Position numbers and translations under genes: made by a program
The notes under the pieces: generated by a model
What the model was told of the DNA's origin: nothing
The model's database searches: none
Seen by the model: the letters and a program-made list of their open reading frames with translations, nothing else
Part shown: positions 14,682 to 24,382 of the stretch, one piece after another
Position numbering within the stretch: the stretch's first letter is position 1
Layout: every line of letters begins with the position of its first letter
NCBI GenBank assembly: GCA_947258645.1
Contig: CAMYJL010000041.1
Span: 1-32,697 of the forward strand
Direction of reading: 5' to 3'
DNA from: an uncultured Nitrospinota bacterium
GTDB taxonomy: Bacteria; UBA8248
DNA: 32,697 nt

Positions 14682-15214
14682 TGGCCAGAAACGCAGAGGA
14701 CAACAGCCAGAACATGACGCACATAATCGCCGTTCTCGTCGAGAACAAATTCGGCGTTCTCGCAAAAGTGGCGAGTCTGTTCAGCGCACGGGGATACAAC
14801 ATCGACAGTTTGTGCGTCGCGATCACCCAGGACCCCAGCATCTCCCGGATCACGATAGTTACGCGGGGGGACGCGCAGATTCTCGAGCAAATCCGCAAAC
14901 AGCTCAGTAAGCTGATCGACACGATCCGGGTGATGGAGCTACCCGCGGGGGAAATTGCCGAGCGCGAACTGGTCCTTATCAAGGTGACGGCCCCGAAGGA
15001 AAAGCGCGCGGAAGTTCTCCAAATTGTCGAAATTTTCCGGGCGCGCACGATTGACATCTCCGCCGAGGCGCTCACGATCGAAGTCACCGGCGACGAGGGA
15101 AAGATCAGGGCCATCCTCGAGCTCCTCCGCCCGTTCGGCATCAAGGAAATCGTCCGCTCAGGCAAGGTCGCCCTCACGCGCGGCGCCAAAACGCTCAAAA
15201 GCGTCAAGAACTGA
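14681..15214 (+). CDS. ilvN: Acetolactate synthase small subunit, second copy
   Basis: This is a second regulatory subunit of 177 residues, starting in a TGATG overlap with the first. A short extension MARNAEDNSQN precedes the ACT domain (IIAVLVENKFGVLAKVASLFSARGYNIDSL), and the C-terminal domain (ELVLIKVTAPKEKRAEVLQIVEIFRARTIDIS) is complete. It resembles standard IlvH/IlvN proteins (ITQDPSISRITIVTRGD) more than the first copy does. The Asn/Gly valine-site residues are kept. In related bacteria ilvC commonly stands at this place before psd. Here a second small subunit does, and ilvC is absent from the window. Confidence 0.95.
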   Translation: MARNAEDNSQNMTHIIAVLVENKFGVLAKVASLFSARGYNIDSLCVAITQDPSISRITIVTRGDAQILEQIRKQLSKLIDTIRVMELPAGEIAERELVLIKVTAPKEKRAEVLQIVEIFRARTIDISAEALTIEVTGDEGKIRAILELLRPFGIKEIVRSGKVALTRGAKTLKSVKN

Positions 15215-15219
15215 TCTCG

Positions 15220-15864
15220 ATGCCCCAACAGGATGGTGGCCCCCGCCCTCCCATCGCCCGGGAGGGGTGGGGATATATCACCGGTCTCGCCCTCCTCGGA
15301 ATTCTGTTGCTCGCGATGGGAGGATATGCATGGGCCATCCTGTTCCTCCTCCTGGCCCTGTTTGTTGCCTCCTTTTTCCGCGACCCCGAAAGAACACCGC
15401 CCTCTGAGCCCGGCGCCGTCGTTGCGCCGGCCGACGGGCGTGTCGTCGCCATCGAAAAAACCGGGGACGGCGGACAAATGATCGGGATATTCCTGGCGAT
15501 CTATAATGTGCACATCAACCGATCGCCGGTGGCGGGGGCGATTCGGAATATCGAATACCGACAGGGGAAATTTCTGGCGGCGTTCAACAAGGATGCCGCC
15601 GAGGTAAACGAGCAGAACGCATTCGACATTCAGACCGAATCGGGAGAGAATTTCCGTGTCGTGCAGAGTGCGGGCCTGATTGCGCGGCGCATCGTGTGCT
15701 GGAAGAAGCCGGGAGACATTCTGGGCAGGGGCCAGCGCATCGGCCTGATCCAGTTCGGCTCCCGCACGGACCTGCACATACCGCCTGGCTATGAGATCAC
15801 CGTCGAGGTGGGAACGCGTGTCCGGGGAGGAGAAACGACCGTTGCCAGATCATCTCAAGGATAA
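15220..15864 (+). CDS. psd: Phosphatidylserine decarboxylase proenzyme, short form
   Basis: This enzyme makes phosphatidylethanolamine from phosphatidylserine using a pyruvoyl group formed by self-cleavage. It is 214 residues. Two membrane-associated hydrophobic segments lie near the N-terminus (ITGLALLGILLLAMGGYAWAI and onward), followed by FFRDPER, PADGRVVAIEK and the catalytic-site region FLAIYNVHINRSPVAG. The cleavage site is the Gly-Ser in IQFGSRTDLHIP near the C-terminus; Ser becomes the pyruvoyl group. It lies five bases after the small subunit gene and overlaps pssA, the enzyme that supplies its substrate. Confidence 0.95.
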   Translation: MPQQDGGPRPPIAREGWGYITGLALLGILLLAMGGYAWAILFLLLALFVASFFRDPERTPPSEPGAVVAPADGRVVAIEKTGDGGQMIGIFLAIYNVHINRSPVAGAIRNIEYRQGKFLAAFNKDAAEVNEQNAFDIQTESGENFRVVQSAGLIARRIVCWKKPGDILGRGQRIGLIQFGSRTDLHIPPGYEITVEVGTRVRGGETTVARSSQG

Positions 15865-16669
15865 ATTCCGGGACAAGTGGGAAAAGCGTAAACGCCGCAA
15901 GCGAAGAAGAAGGCGACCCCGGTTCAGCCGCGGCATTTTTCTGTTGCCCAACCTGTTCACGACGGGAAGTTTCTTCGCCGGCTTCTACGGTATCATCGCG
16001 GCCATTCAGGGAGATTACTGGTGGGCCTCGCTCGCCATCCTGATCTCCATTGTCCTCGACGGACTCGACGGCGCCGTCGCGCGCCTAACGAATACTGCCA
16101 GCGCATTCGGCCTCCAGTACGACTCACTGTGCGATCTGGTGGCGTTCGGCATCGCTCCCGCAATTCTCATGTACAAATGGGCGCTCGCGCCCTTCGGGCG
16201 CATCGGCTGGCTCGCGGCATTCATCTTCGCCGCCTGCTCTGCCCTCCGCCTAGCGCGCTTCAACGTTTTCACGCAAACCGCCGGCGCGGGCGCCGACTTC
16301 CGGGGGCTTCCGACCCCGGCCGCCGCCGGTGTCCTGGCATCGTGGGTTTTCCTCGTGGAAGATTTCGGCATCCAGGCCTACGTGCCGCTCACAATCACGG
16401 TGGTTTTCGCCTATATCCTCGCCTTTCTGATGGTGAGCACGGTCCGCTACAAGAGCTTCAAAAAACTCGACGGACGGCTGCAGCGGCCCTTCCGCGTCCT
16501 CGTCGGCGCTGTCCTGGCCCTCTTTGTAGCGGCCGCGATCCCCCAGGTCGTCGCCTTTCTCGTTATGATCGGCTACACAGTTTCGGGTCCCCTCTTCACC
16601 TTTTCCCGATTCGGGCAGCCGAAAGATTCTCCCTCCCCTTCCGAGGCAACGCCCTCGGAAACTCCCTAG
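15842..16669 (+). CDS. pssA: CDP-diacylglycerol-serine O-phosphatidyltransferase
   Basis: This enzyme makes phosphatidylserine from CDP-diacylglycerol and serine, the step before psd. The CDP-alcohol phosphatidyltransferase signature is complete: DGLDGAVARLTNTASAFGLQYDSLCD. Seven to eight hydrophobic helices span the rest, with RLARFNVF and GLPTPAAAG as further PssA markers. The start is taken as TTG at 15842, because GGGGAGGAG lies nine bases before it; upstream ATG 15791 and GTG 15818 have poorer signals. This gives 275 residues and a 23-base overlap with psd. The N-terminus is extremely basic (KWEKRKRRKRRRRRPRFSRG), suggesting attachment to acidic lipid or RNA. Confidence 0.93.
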   Translation: MPDHLKDKFRDKWEKRKRRKRRRRRPRFSRGIFLLPNLFTTGSFFAGFYGIIAAIQGDYWWASLAILISIVLDGLDGAVARLTNTASAFGLQYDSLCDLVAFGIAPAILMYKWALAPFGRIGWLAAFIFAACSALRLARFNVFTQTAGAGADFRGLPTPAAAGVLASWVFLVEDFGIQAYVPLTITVVFAYILAFLMVSTVRYKSFKKLDGRLQRPFRVLVGAVLALFVAAAIPQVVAFLVMIGYTVSGPLFTFSRFGQPKDSPSPSEATPSETP

Positions 16670-16817
16670 CCGGCGCGCCGGGAGTCACGCAAGAAAGAAT
16701 CTTTGCCATCGGCGCCGGGAGAAGGCATAATTCCGCCCATCTCAAAAAGATGCCCGTGGCAAGCGTCTGGCGGTTGCCCGCCCGCTTTTTGCTCTTTCGT
16801 GGTGAATATCCGAAGAA

Positions 16818-19100
16818 ATGATGTGTACTCTCTCGTTGAGCCCGATTCACCATCGCCTCATTCAAATTCTCTCGGGATGGCTTATCTGCATTCCTCTTTT
16901 CCTCGCGGGGTCACTGACGACGGCAAATGCGGCGCCCGCCCCACCCGCCTCTGGCACATCGCCCGGGTTCACCCCATCCCCCCGGAAAACCCCCACAGGG
17001 GATCGCCTGCGGTTTTTGCAGGATTCTTCCGCGGCGGCCGCCATCACTGCCGACGAGCTTCTGGAAGACCGCGAACGCAAGCGCGTCATCGGTCGCGGAT
17101 TCGCCGACGCCACCGGTAACATCATCTTTCAGACCGGCAACGACCGCATCGTCGGCAACCGCGTCGATTTCAATCTCGACAGCGAGCGCATGGTGATATA
17201 CGACGCGCGCGGCTACGTCGCCGCCACCTACTACATCACCGGAAACATCATCCGCCGGATTGCCCACGACCGCTATGAGGTCATAGACGGAACGTTCACC
17301 ACCTGCGAGGGCGACACGCCGGACTGGGCCTTTCATTCAAAAAAAACCACCTTTCAGATCGAAGGCTACGCTCATCTCAATACGCCCCTGGTCTCGGTAA
17401 AAGGGGTGCCCGCGGCGGCGCTTCCCTACGCCATTCTTCCGATAAAAACCAAGCGCACCACAGGCTTCCTCACACCCGGCATCGGCTCCGGGAACAAAAA
17501 CGGATTCGAATTTTCCCCTACATTTTTCTGGGCCATCAACGAATGGTCGGACGCAACGCTCGGCTTCGACTATTATTCCGACCGGGGCACCCGCTACCGG
17601 GGCGAATACCGTTATGAATTGAGCACAAATACCCGGGGAGAAATCCGGGCTAGCACATTCAAGGACCGACGGGAAAGGACAACGCTCTCGGACCTAAAGG
17701 CGTTCCACATCTCTAACCTTCCCCAACTCGAAGGAAGCTTGGAGATATTCGTCGATGAAGCGACTCGGAATAACGCGGACCGATCTCTCGAGAGCAATCT
17801 TGACGAGCGTGTGCGCCAGGAGACCGACTCACGCGCCACGTTCACGCGAACCGTCCCCGGCATCCCCAACAGCCAGCTTCAAATCGGCCTGCGCCGCAGG
17901 GAAGGGCTCAGGGAAAGCGACGGCCAGTTGTTCCAAAAATTCCCGGAGGTTCTGCTGGATGTCAACCAAGCGCAAATCGGCACCAGCGACTTTTTCTTCA
18001 ACTTGGACTCATCCGTCGTTTCATTTCGCCGCGTGGAAGACAGAAACACAACCAGCCTCGTTCGGGCCGACCTGTCACCTTCGGTATCCCTGCCTCTCAA
18101 AACCGTCCCGTGGCTGGGCGTGACCGCCAATTCTGGATTTCGCTATACCTATTGGACAGATCAGAAACGGGATTCTCTCGTCGGAGACAACCCAAGCCGC
18201 GATGAGCAAAAAGAAGAAGGGCTTTCCCGGGAGATCTGGTTCGCCTCTCTCAATGTCATCGGCCCCCGCTTCAGCCGCGTTTACAAGGGAGAGGTCGGTC
18301 CTTTCCAGGATTTCAAACACATTTTCTCTTTTGAAACGACCTACGACTACGCCCCAGCCATGGATTCAAAGGACAGGGGGCTCATCATCCCTATTGACAA
18401 CGTGGACAGTTTCGACGATCGCAATACCATCACCTACGGAATCGTCAACCGCTTCCTGAGCAAGCTAAAAAGCGAGGACGGCGTCCAGACCCGGCAGCTT
18501 CTGAAGGCGAGCCTTACTCAAACAGCCGATATCGCCGAGGCGCGGAGAGAACAAAACCTGGCCACCAACCCCCGGCGGCCCTTCGGTGATGTTATTTTAA
18601 ACATTCAATCCCGGCCGATTTCGCTGCTGCGGTTCACTCACACATCCAGTTTCAACGTTTATGAAGACGAAATCGACGAACATTCTACGGGTCTTCTTCT
18701 CGACGGCGGCCGAAACTGGTACCTCAGCGTGGACCGTACCTGGATCCGCCAGCGAAGCCGCGGAAATTTTCCCCAAACAGGGGAAAGTTTCATCAATTTC
18801 GCCGGCGGCTACGCGCTTACTTCAGAATGGTTCTTCGAGTACCTCACCCGCCTGAACAAAGTCGCAAACACGACCCTCGAGCAAAGCGTCATCATCCGCT
18901 ACAGGGGATGCTGCTGGGGATTCAACCTCACCCTCACCGACACGCAGGACACGAGCGAAGTTTTCCTGAACCTCATCCTGAAAGGCGTCCTGGAAGGAGA
19001 AGAAGCGCCCACCTTCAAACGCTCCCAGAGTGTCACCTCAGAAGGACGCTTCCTGGGCGGCGGCAGCGTATCCCCCCTGCCCTTCGATTCATCCAATTGA
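16818..19100 (+). CDS. lptD: LPS-assembly outer-membrane protein LptD
   Basis: LptD is the beta-barrel that inserts lipopolysaccharide into the outer leaflet. The protein is 760 residues with a signal peptide (WLICIPLFLAGSLTTANA, cleavage near residue 39). An OstA/LptA-like jellyroll domain follows (ITADELLEDRERKRVIGRGFA to about residue 130), then a long barrel of alternating strands beginning around TTGFLTPGIGSGNKNGFE. Conserved cysteines appear in FTTCEGDTPDWAF and YRGCCWGFNLTL, matching the disulfide pairs needed for LptD maturation. The start has only a weak GAAGAA site. A 148-base gap separates it from pssA. It shows that the host has a true LPS outer membrane, and it precedes the heptose genes for the LPS core. 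Confidence 0.95.
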   Translation: MMCTLSLSPIHHRLIQILSGWLICIPLFLAGSLTTANAAPAPPASGTSPGFTPSPRKTPTGDRLRFLQDSSAAAAITADELLEDRERKRVIGRGFADATGNIIFQTGNDRIVGNRVDFNLDSERMVIYDARGYVAATYYITGNIIRRIAHDRYEVIDGTFTTCEGDTPDWAFHSKKTTFQIEGYAHLNTPLVSVKGVPAAALPYAILPIKTKRTTGFLTPGIGSGNKNGFEFSPTFFWAINEWSDATLGFDYYSDRGTRYRGEYRYELSTNTRGEIRASTFKDRRERTTLSDLKAFHISNLPQLEGSLEIFVDEATRNNADRSLESNLDERVRQETDSRATFTRTVPGIPNSQLQIGLRRREGLRESDGQLFQKFPEVLLDVNQAQIGTSDFFFNLDSSVVSFRRVEDRNTTSLVRADLSPSVSLPLKTVPWLGVTANSGFRYTYWTDQKRDSLVGDNPSRDEQKEEGLSREIWFASLNVIGPRFSRVYKGEVGPFQDFKHIFSFETTYDYAPAMDSKDRGLIIPIDNVDSFDDRNTITYGIVNRFLSKLKSEDGVQTRQLLKASLTQTADIAEARREQNLATNPRRPFGDVILNIQSRPISLLRFTHTSSFNVYEDEIDEHSTGLLLDGGRNWYLSVDRTWIRQRSRGNFPQTGESFINFAGGYALTSEWFFEYLTRLNKVANTTLEQSVIIRYRGCCWGFNLTLTDTQDTSEVFLNLILKGVLEGEEAPTFKRSQSVTSEGRFLGGGSVSPLPFDSSN

Positions 19101-19229
19101 TGGGCCAGAACCCGAAATATGATAAGATACCAACCCTGCGCCGGGGCTGAAACGCGACCATATCGGCTCCTGCTCTCATCGTTTTCTGATTGAATCTGCC
19201 CGCAGCCATCAGGAAGGATTGAACACTAG

Positions 19230-20567
19230 ATGCATATTTGCGTAATCGGCAGCGGATACGTCGGTCTCGTCACGGCTTCCGTCTTCTCGGACCTGGGCAA
19301 CGATGTGATCTGTGTGGATTCCAGCGAAAAGCGGGTCGAGACATTGCTCTCGGGAGAATGCCCCATTTACGAACCGAGGCTCCCAGAGTTGCTCGACCGG
19401 AACCGGCGCGAGGGGAGGCTCCAATTCACTACCTCCACCCCCTTCGGGGTGGCGCCGAGCGAGATCGTTTTTATATGCGTTGGCACCCCTTCTTTGACGA
19501 ACGGGCAAACCGACCTTTCCCAGGTGGAGTCGGCCGCCCGGGACATCGCCAATTCCCTGAACGGCTACAAGATCATCGTGAACAAAAGCACTGTTCCGGT
19601 CGGGACAGGCGATTTCGTCCGCCGCGTCATCGAAGAGCACCGACCGAATGGGAAGAATTTCGACGTGGTGAGCAACCCCGAATTTCTCCGCGAGGGACAG
19701 GCCGTTCGCGACACGCTCCAGCCCGATCGCATTGTCATCGGGGCATCTTCCGAAAAAGCCGCCAACCGCATGCGCGAGCTCTACCGCCCCCTGGATTGTC
19801 CGGTTCTCGTCACCGATATCTGCAGCGCCGAAATCATCAAATACGCCTCAAACGCTTTTCTCGCTACGAAGATCAGCTTCATCAACGCCGTGGCCAACCT
19901 CTGCGAAGAATCCGGTGCGGACGTCAAAGCCGTCGCGAAGGGTATGGGGTCGGACATAAGAATCGGCCCCCATTTTCTGGAAGCGGGGTTGGGATACGGC
20001 GGCTCATGCTTCCCGAAGGATGTCGATTCCCTTATCCACACTTCGGTAGAGCTGGGCATTCCGTTCAACATTCTTCAGCAGGTTGCGGAGGAAAATGCCG
20101 TGCGTGTCCCCCGCCTGGCAAAACGGATCATCAAGAGACTCGGCGACGACAGCGGAAACTCGCTGAAAAACAAGACGATCGCCATCCTCGGCCTTTCCTT
20201 CAAGCCGGACACCGACGATATGCGCGAGGCGAAAAGCATCGAACTTTGCGGACTACTATTGAAAGCCGGTGCACATATCCGCGCCTACGACCCCGTCGCG
20301 ACGGATAACGCCCGTACAATTCTCGGCGAAGACGGCGTCACCTATTGCAAAAGCGCCTACGACGCCGCGGAAGGCGCCGACGCCGCCGTTTTCGTCACCG
20401 AGTGGCGGGAATTCATTCAGCTGGACCTCCATCGACTACGAGAAGCCCTCCGCCAGCCCATCATGTTCGACGGGCGCAACATCTATTCTCCCGGCGAAGT
20501 TTCCGCCGCGGGAATCGAGTACCACTGCATCGGACGCGGTGTGTTCCCACCGGGGGGGAATCCCTGA
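19230..20567 (+). CDS. UDP-glucose 6-dehydrogenase
   Basis: This enzyme oxidises UDP-glucose to UDP-glucuronate with two NAD+. It is 445 residues. The N-terminal Rossmann motif is [17 protein letters not shown]. The central segment has NKSTVPVGT and [12 protein letters not shown], followed by [19 protein letters not shown]. The catalytic cysteine lies in [14 protein letters not shown]. The C-terminal UDP-binding domain has [16 protein letters not shown] and [17 protein letters not shown] lies about a dozen bases upstream. A weak promoter is possible near 19113-19140 (TTGATG, TATGAT, short 15-base spacing). The product feeds the next gene, whose start overlaps this stop (TGATG). Confidence 0.97.
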   Translation: MHICVIGSGYVGLVTASVFSDLGNDVICVDSSEKRVETLLSGECPIYEPRLPELLDRNRREGRLQFTTSTPFGVAPSEIVFICVGTPSLTNGQTDLSQVESAARDIANSLNGYKIIVNKSTVPVGTGDFVRRVIEEHRPNGKNFDVVSNPEFLREGQAVRDTLQPDRIVIGASSEKAANRMRELYRPLDCPVLVTDICSAEIIKYASNAFLATKISFINAVANLCEESGADVKAVAKGMGSDIRIGPHFLEAGLGYGGSCFPKDVDSLIHTSVELGIPFNILQQVAEENAVRVPRLAKRIIKRLGDDSGNSLKNKTIAILGLSFKPDTDDMREAKSIELCGLLLKAGAHIRAYDPVATDNARTILGEDGVTYCKSAYDAAEGADAAVFVTEWREFIQLDLHRLREALRQPIMFDGRNIYSPGEVSAAGIEYHCIGRGVFPPGGNP

Positions 20568-21526
20568 TGCGCATCGTCGTCACCGGCGGAGCGGGATTTA
20601 TCGGCTCACACTTGTGCGACGCGCTCCTGGATCGCGGAAAAGAGGTCCTGTGCGTCGACAATTTCCTCACCGGCAGGCGCGCTCACATCGAAGAAATGCG
20701 CGCACGGGGAGGAAGCCGGTTGTCCCTCCTCGAGCACGACGTGAGCGAAACCATCACCATCGATGGCCCGGTGGACGCCGTCTACCACCTGGCCAGCCCC
20801 GCTAGCCCCATCGATTACCTGACCTTTCCCATCCCGACTCTCAAGGTGGGCTCACTGGGCACCCACAACGCCCTTGGCCTGGCGCTCGCCAAAAACGCCC
20901 GTTTTTTTCTGGCCTCCACCTCGGAGGTATACGGTGATCCGGAGATCCATCCCCAACCAGAGAGCTACTGGGGGAACGTGAACCCCATCGGCCCGCGCGG
21001 CGTCTACGACGAGGCCAAGCGCTTCGCCGAGGCTCTGACGATGGCCTATCACCGCTCCCACGGCGTCAACACCCACATCGTCCGCATCTTCAACACCTAC
21101 GGGCCTCGCATGCGCCTAGCCGATGGCCGCGCGGTTCCGGCCTTTCTCTGCCAGGCGCTGAAGGGAGAACCCCTGACGGTATATGGAGACGGATCCCAGA
21201 CCCGGAGCTTCTGCTTTTATTCGGATCTGATCGAGGGCCTGATCCGGCTCATGGAAAGCGAGGTGCACGATCCGGTGAACATCGGGAACCCGGCCGAGAT
21301 GACCATCATGGAGTTAGCCGAACGCATCAAGGAAATCACCGGATCATTTTCCCCTATCGAGTGCCATCCCCTCCCGGTGGACGATCCCAAGGTTCGCCAG
21401 CCCGATATCACCCGCGCGAAAAAACTCTTGGGATGGGAACCCAAGGTGTCCTTCGAGGATGGAATCCAGGCCACCATCGAGGACTTCCGCCGTCGCCTCG
21501 ACGCCGACGAGGAGAGCGGCCCTTGA
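20567..21526 (+). CDS. UDP-glucuronate decarboxylase (UDP-xylose synthase)
   Basis: This is a short-chain dehydrogenase/reductase that converts UDP-glucuronate to UDP-xylose. The 319-residue protein begins at the ATG overlapping the ugd stop; the track's frame from 20345 is an artefact of ugd. The cofactor motif is [16 protein letters not shown]. The catalytic Tyr/Lys are in [20 protein letters not shown], and the catalytic Ser/Thr region is [37 protein letters not shown] is characteristic of UXS enzymes and separates them from dTDP-glucose dehydratases. With ugd it forms a two-step route to UDP-xylose, presumably for LPS core or capsule decoration. Confidence 0.95.
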   Translation: MRIVVTGGAGFIGSHLCDALLDRGKEVLCVDNFLTGRRAHIEEMRARGGSRLSLLEHDVSETITIDGPVDAVYHLASPASPIDYLTFPIPTLKVGSLGTHNALGLALAKNARFFLASTSEVYGDPEIHPQPESYWGNVNPIGPRGVYDEAKRFAEALTMAYHRSHGVNTHIVRIFNTYGPRMRLADGRAVPAFLCQALKGEPLTVYGDGSQTRSFCFYSDLIEGLIRLMESEVHDPVNIGNPAEMTIMELAERIKEITGSFSPIECHPLPVDDPKVRQPDITRAKKLLGWEPKVSFEDGIQATIEDFRRRLDADEESGP

Positions 21527-22212
21527 AAGGTCCGGGGCCAATCAGATATTGGCCCGAATCCGAGCGGCCGCGGGAGCGGCTCCTCTCCCGGGGCGGCGAC
21601 GCTCTCAGCGACGCGCAGCTTCTCGCCATCCTTCTCAGAACGGGCGATCAGGGCATCTCCGCCCTCGACCTCGCCATCGCCCTCATGGATCGCTTCGGCG
21701 GCCTCTCCGGCATCGAGGCCGCCTCCGTCTCCGAACTCTGCGAAATCAAAGGCGTGGGCCCCGCCAAGGCCGCTCAGTTGAAAGCGGCCCTGGAGATTGC
21801 CCGGCGGCTCGGCCGGGACGGGGGAGAGGCGAAACCCGCCTTTCACGGCGGAGCGGATGTCTACAAATTTCTGGCCCCCGCCATGTCGGGGCTTCCCCAC
21901 GAGGAGTTTCGGGTTCTTCTTCTCGACACGAAACACCGGCTTCTCCGCGAAAAGACCGTATCGAGGGGGACCCTCGCGGGCACCGCAGTGGATCCCCGGG
22001 AGGTGTTCAGCGCCGCCGTCCGGGAGCGTGCGGCGGCCGTCGTCTGCGGGCACAACCACCCGAGTGGAGATCCGGCGCCCTCTTCCGAGGACCGCGCCTT
22101 CACCGCGCGCCTCCTCGAATCCGGCCGTGTGCTGGGCATCCCCCTCCTCGACCACGTCGTCATCGGTCGGGACGGATATTTCAGCTTCGCCGAGGCGGGA
22201 TGGCCACCTTGA
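21523..22212 (+). CDS. radC: RadC family JAB/MPN-domain protein
   Basis: This 229-residue protein has an N-terminal UPF0758 region ([22 protein letters not shown]), a helix-hairpin-helix ([20 protein letters not shown]) and a C-terminal JAMM metallopeptidase-like domain. The zinc motif [16 protein letters not shown] is intact. Once linked to DNA repair, the family's real activity is unsettled. The start is TTG at 21523, overlapping the previous stop as TTGA, with AGGAGAG upstream; the ATG at 21361 in the track lies deep inside the decarboxylase gene. It is an unrelated gene inside a sugar-nucleotide operon, probably through shared transcription only. Confidence 0.93.
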   Translation: MKGPGPIRYWPESERPRERLLSRGGDALSDAQLLAILLRTGDQGISALDLAIALMDRFGGLSGIEAASVSELCEIKGVGPAKAAQLKAALEIARRLGRDGGEAKPAFHGGADVYKFLAPAMSGLPHEEFRVLLLDTKHRLLREKTVSRGTLAGTAVDPREVFSAAVRERAAAVVCGHNHPSGDPAPSSEDRAFTARLLESGRVLGIPLLDHVVIGRDGYFSFAEAGWPP

Positions 22213-22309
22213 AAATGGAATCGGAGATCGGCTAGATTGGCCCCGGTTGTCCGCTCCCCCCATTTCCTCCACCCGATGCCGTCCCGAAGGTCAGGCAGCG
22301 AGGAGTCCG

Positions 22310-22894
22310 GTGGATCTTTCGGCTCAAGAATTCCTGACTGACCGGGCGGAGCGCTTCGCCGCCGCCGCGGGGAGCGATCTGCCCGCCCAGGTCGAAAAAC
22401 TCACCGAAGCCGCCCTCGCCTGCCTCCGCAAGGGCGGGAAAATACTCGTCTTCGGAAACGGCGGCAGCGCGGCGCTGGCCACCCATTTTTCGGGCGAACT
22501 TGTCGGGCGCTTTCTCGGGGAGCGCCGCCCCCTTCCGGCCATCTCCCTGACAGGCGACGCGAGCGCCATGACGGCCATCGCCAACGATTATGACTATTCC
22601 GAGGTATTCGCCCGCCAGATTGAGGGCCACGGCACCCCGGGCGACCTGGCCCTCGGGCTGACCGCGAGCGGTAAATCCCCAAACGTGGTCACCGCACTCA
22701 TCCGCGCCAGCGCGGGGGGTATCACCGCCGCCGTCCTCTCCGGCCACGACGGAGGCCCGGCCGCCGGAGCCGCCGACATCGCCGCCATCGTCCCTTCGAC
22801 CGATACCGACTTCATCCAGGAAGCCCACGAGGCCGCCCTTCACTACATCTGCCACCGCGTGGACGCGGCTTTTTGTGGAGATACCAGCGCATGA
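22310..22894 (+). CDS. gmhA: Sedoheptulose-7-phosphate isomerase GmhA
   Basis: This SIS-domain enzyme converts sedoheptulose 7-phosphate to D-glycero-D-manno-heptose 7-phosphate, the first step to LPS inner-core heptose. It has about 194 residues. The substrate loop is GNGGSAALATHFSGELVGRF, where the family usually has SAADAQH; the His and Glu metal ligands remain. SLTGDASAMTAIANDYDYSEVFARQ and TASGKSPNVVTAL are standard. C-terminal DFIQEAHEAALHYICH carries the remaining Gln/His ligands. GTG at 22310 is chosen, with GAGGAG four bases upstream (short spacing). About 100 non-coding bases separate it from radC. Its stop overlaps the hldE start (ATGA). Confidence 0.93.
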   Translation: MDLSAQEFLTDRAERFAAAAGSDLPAQVEKLTEAALACLRKGGKILVFGNGGSAALATHFSGELVGRFLGERRPLPAISLTGDASAMTAIANDYDYSEVFARQIEGHGTPGDLALGLTASGKSPNVVTALIRASAGGITAAVLSGHDGGPAAGAADIAAIVPSTDTDFIQEAHEAALHYICHRVDAAFCGDTSA

Positions 22895-24375
22895 GCGAAA
22901 CACTCTCCCGCCTCGTCGCCGGGAACCCCACCATCCTCGTCGCGGGTGATCTCATCCTCGACCGCTACGTCTGGGGGGAGGTGGAGCGAATCTCCCCCGA
23001 GGCCCCTGTCCAGGTCCTCCGCTGGGTGAGCGAAAACGACGCACTAGGTGGCGCCGCGAACGTCGCGCGCAACCTTGCCGCCCTGGGCTGCAACGTCCGC
23101 CTCCTGGGCTTTATCGGAGACGACGGCGAGGGAACGCGCTTTGAGCGCCTCGTGGAGGAAGCCGGCATCGACGGCCGCTACATCCGGCGCCTTTCGGGAA
23201 GGCCCACCGTTTCCAAAACCCGCTTCATCGGACGCAGCCAGCATGTCCTCCGAGTCGATAAAGAGGAAAACTCCCCCATTCCCCCCCAGACGCAGGGGAT
23301 GCTGCTCGACGCCCTGCCCGCTGCGCTCGAGGGGGTGGACGGCGTCATCTGCTCCGACTACCTCAAGGGCGCCATCTCGCCCATCTTCATGAAGGGCCTC
23401 ATCGTCAGCGCGAAGGAGCGGAATTTTTCGATCGTCGTCGACACGAAAGGAAACGACTACTCCAAATACCGGGGCGTCCGCGCCATCACCCCCAATCTCG
23501 CCGAGGTCTCCCACGCGACCGGCGTGGAACTGAATAAAGCCGGAACACAGGAGGGCAAAGAACACGCGATCGACAAGGCCGCTCGGATACTCTTCGATCA
23601 GGTGGGCTCCGAGTTGATACTCATCACGCGCGGGCCGGACGGCATGACCCTTTTCGAAAGGGGTCGCCGAATCGCCCACGAAGCCGCCCGCGCCCTCGAT
23701 GTCTATGACGTGACCGGCGCCGGCGACACGGCGGCCGCTCTCTTCGGCCTCGCCCTTTTTCAGGGCATTTCTCCCGAAGAGGCGGCACAGGTGGCCAACC
23801 TGGGCTCGGGCATCGTCGTTGGCAAGGTGGGAACGGCCACTGTCACCGTCGCCGAGATTGAATCGGCCCTCGACGGCAGACGGGACGGGACAACCGAGAA
23901 AATCTTCGGCACGGAAGAGCTGGCCCTGCACCTTCAGCACGAGCGCGGCAAGGGGCGGAAGGTGATATTCACAAACGGCTGCTTCGACCTCCTCCACGTC
24001 GGGCACATTCAATACCTCCAGCAGGCACGAATGCTCGGCGACCTCCTCGTCGTCGGCCTGAACAGCGACGATTCTGTCCGCCGGATCAAGGGGGAGGGAA
24101 GACCCCTCATCGAGGAAACCCAGCGGGGGCTCCTCCTCGGCGCCCTCGCTTGCGTGGATTACGTCGTGTTCTTCCCGGAGGACACCCCTGAAAACCTCAT
24201 CCGGGCGATCCGTCCCGACATCCTGGTCAAGGGCGGCGATTACACGCCAGATGAGGTGGTCGGAAAAAATCTGGTGGAATCCCTGGGCGGGCGCGTCGAG
24301 GTACTGCCGTTCGTCGAGGGCGTCTCCACCACCAACATCGTGAACACCATCCTCGAACGCTACAGCGGAGATTGA
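22891..24375 (+). CDS. hldE: Bifunctional heptose 7-P kinase / 1-P adenylyltransferase HldE
   Basis: The fused enzyme acts twice in ADP-heptose synthesis. The N-terminal PfkB-type kinase (residues about 5-330) has GDLILDRYVWGEVERISPEAP, GGAANVARNLAALG and the catalytic Asp in DVTGAGDTAAALFGLAL. The C-terminal nucleotidyltransferase (about 360-494) has FTNGCFDLLHVGHIQYL with the HxGH motif, GLNSDDSVRRIKG and a terminal GVSTTNIVNTIL. It is full length (494 residues) from the ATG at 22891, with GGAG nine bases upstream. The phosphatase GmhB, needed between the two activities, is not in this window. Confidence 0.97.
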   Translation: MSETLSRLVAGNPTILVAGDLILDRYVWGEVERISPEAPVQVLRWVSENDALGGAANVARNLAALGCNVRLLGFIGDDGEGTRFERLVEEAGIDGRYIRRLSGRPTVSKTRFIGRSQHVLRVDKEENSPIPPQTQGMLLDALPAALEGVDGVICSDYLKGAISPIFMKGLIVSAKERNFSIVVDTKGNDYSKYRGVRAITPNLAEVSHATGVELNKAGTQEGKEHAIDKAARILFDQVGSELILITRGPDGMTLFERGRRIAHEAARALDVYDVTGAGDTAAALFGLALFQGISPEEAAQVANLGSGIVVGKVGTATVTVAEIESALDGRRDGTTEKIFGTEELALHLQHERGKGRKVIFTNGCFDLLHVGHIQYLQQARMLGDLLVVGLNSDDSVRRIKGEGRPLIEETQRGLLLGALACVDYVVFFPEDTPENLIRAIRPDILVKGGDYTPDEVVGKNLVESLGGRVEVLPFVEGVSTTNIVNTILERYSGD

Positions 24376-24382
24376 GGCCGGC

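Noticed and set aside
16670-16681. CCGGCGCGCCGG palindrome after pssA as a terminator
   Set aside because: No T-run follows and the stem would have almost no loop; it may simply be GC-rich spacer.
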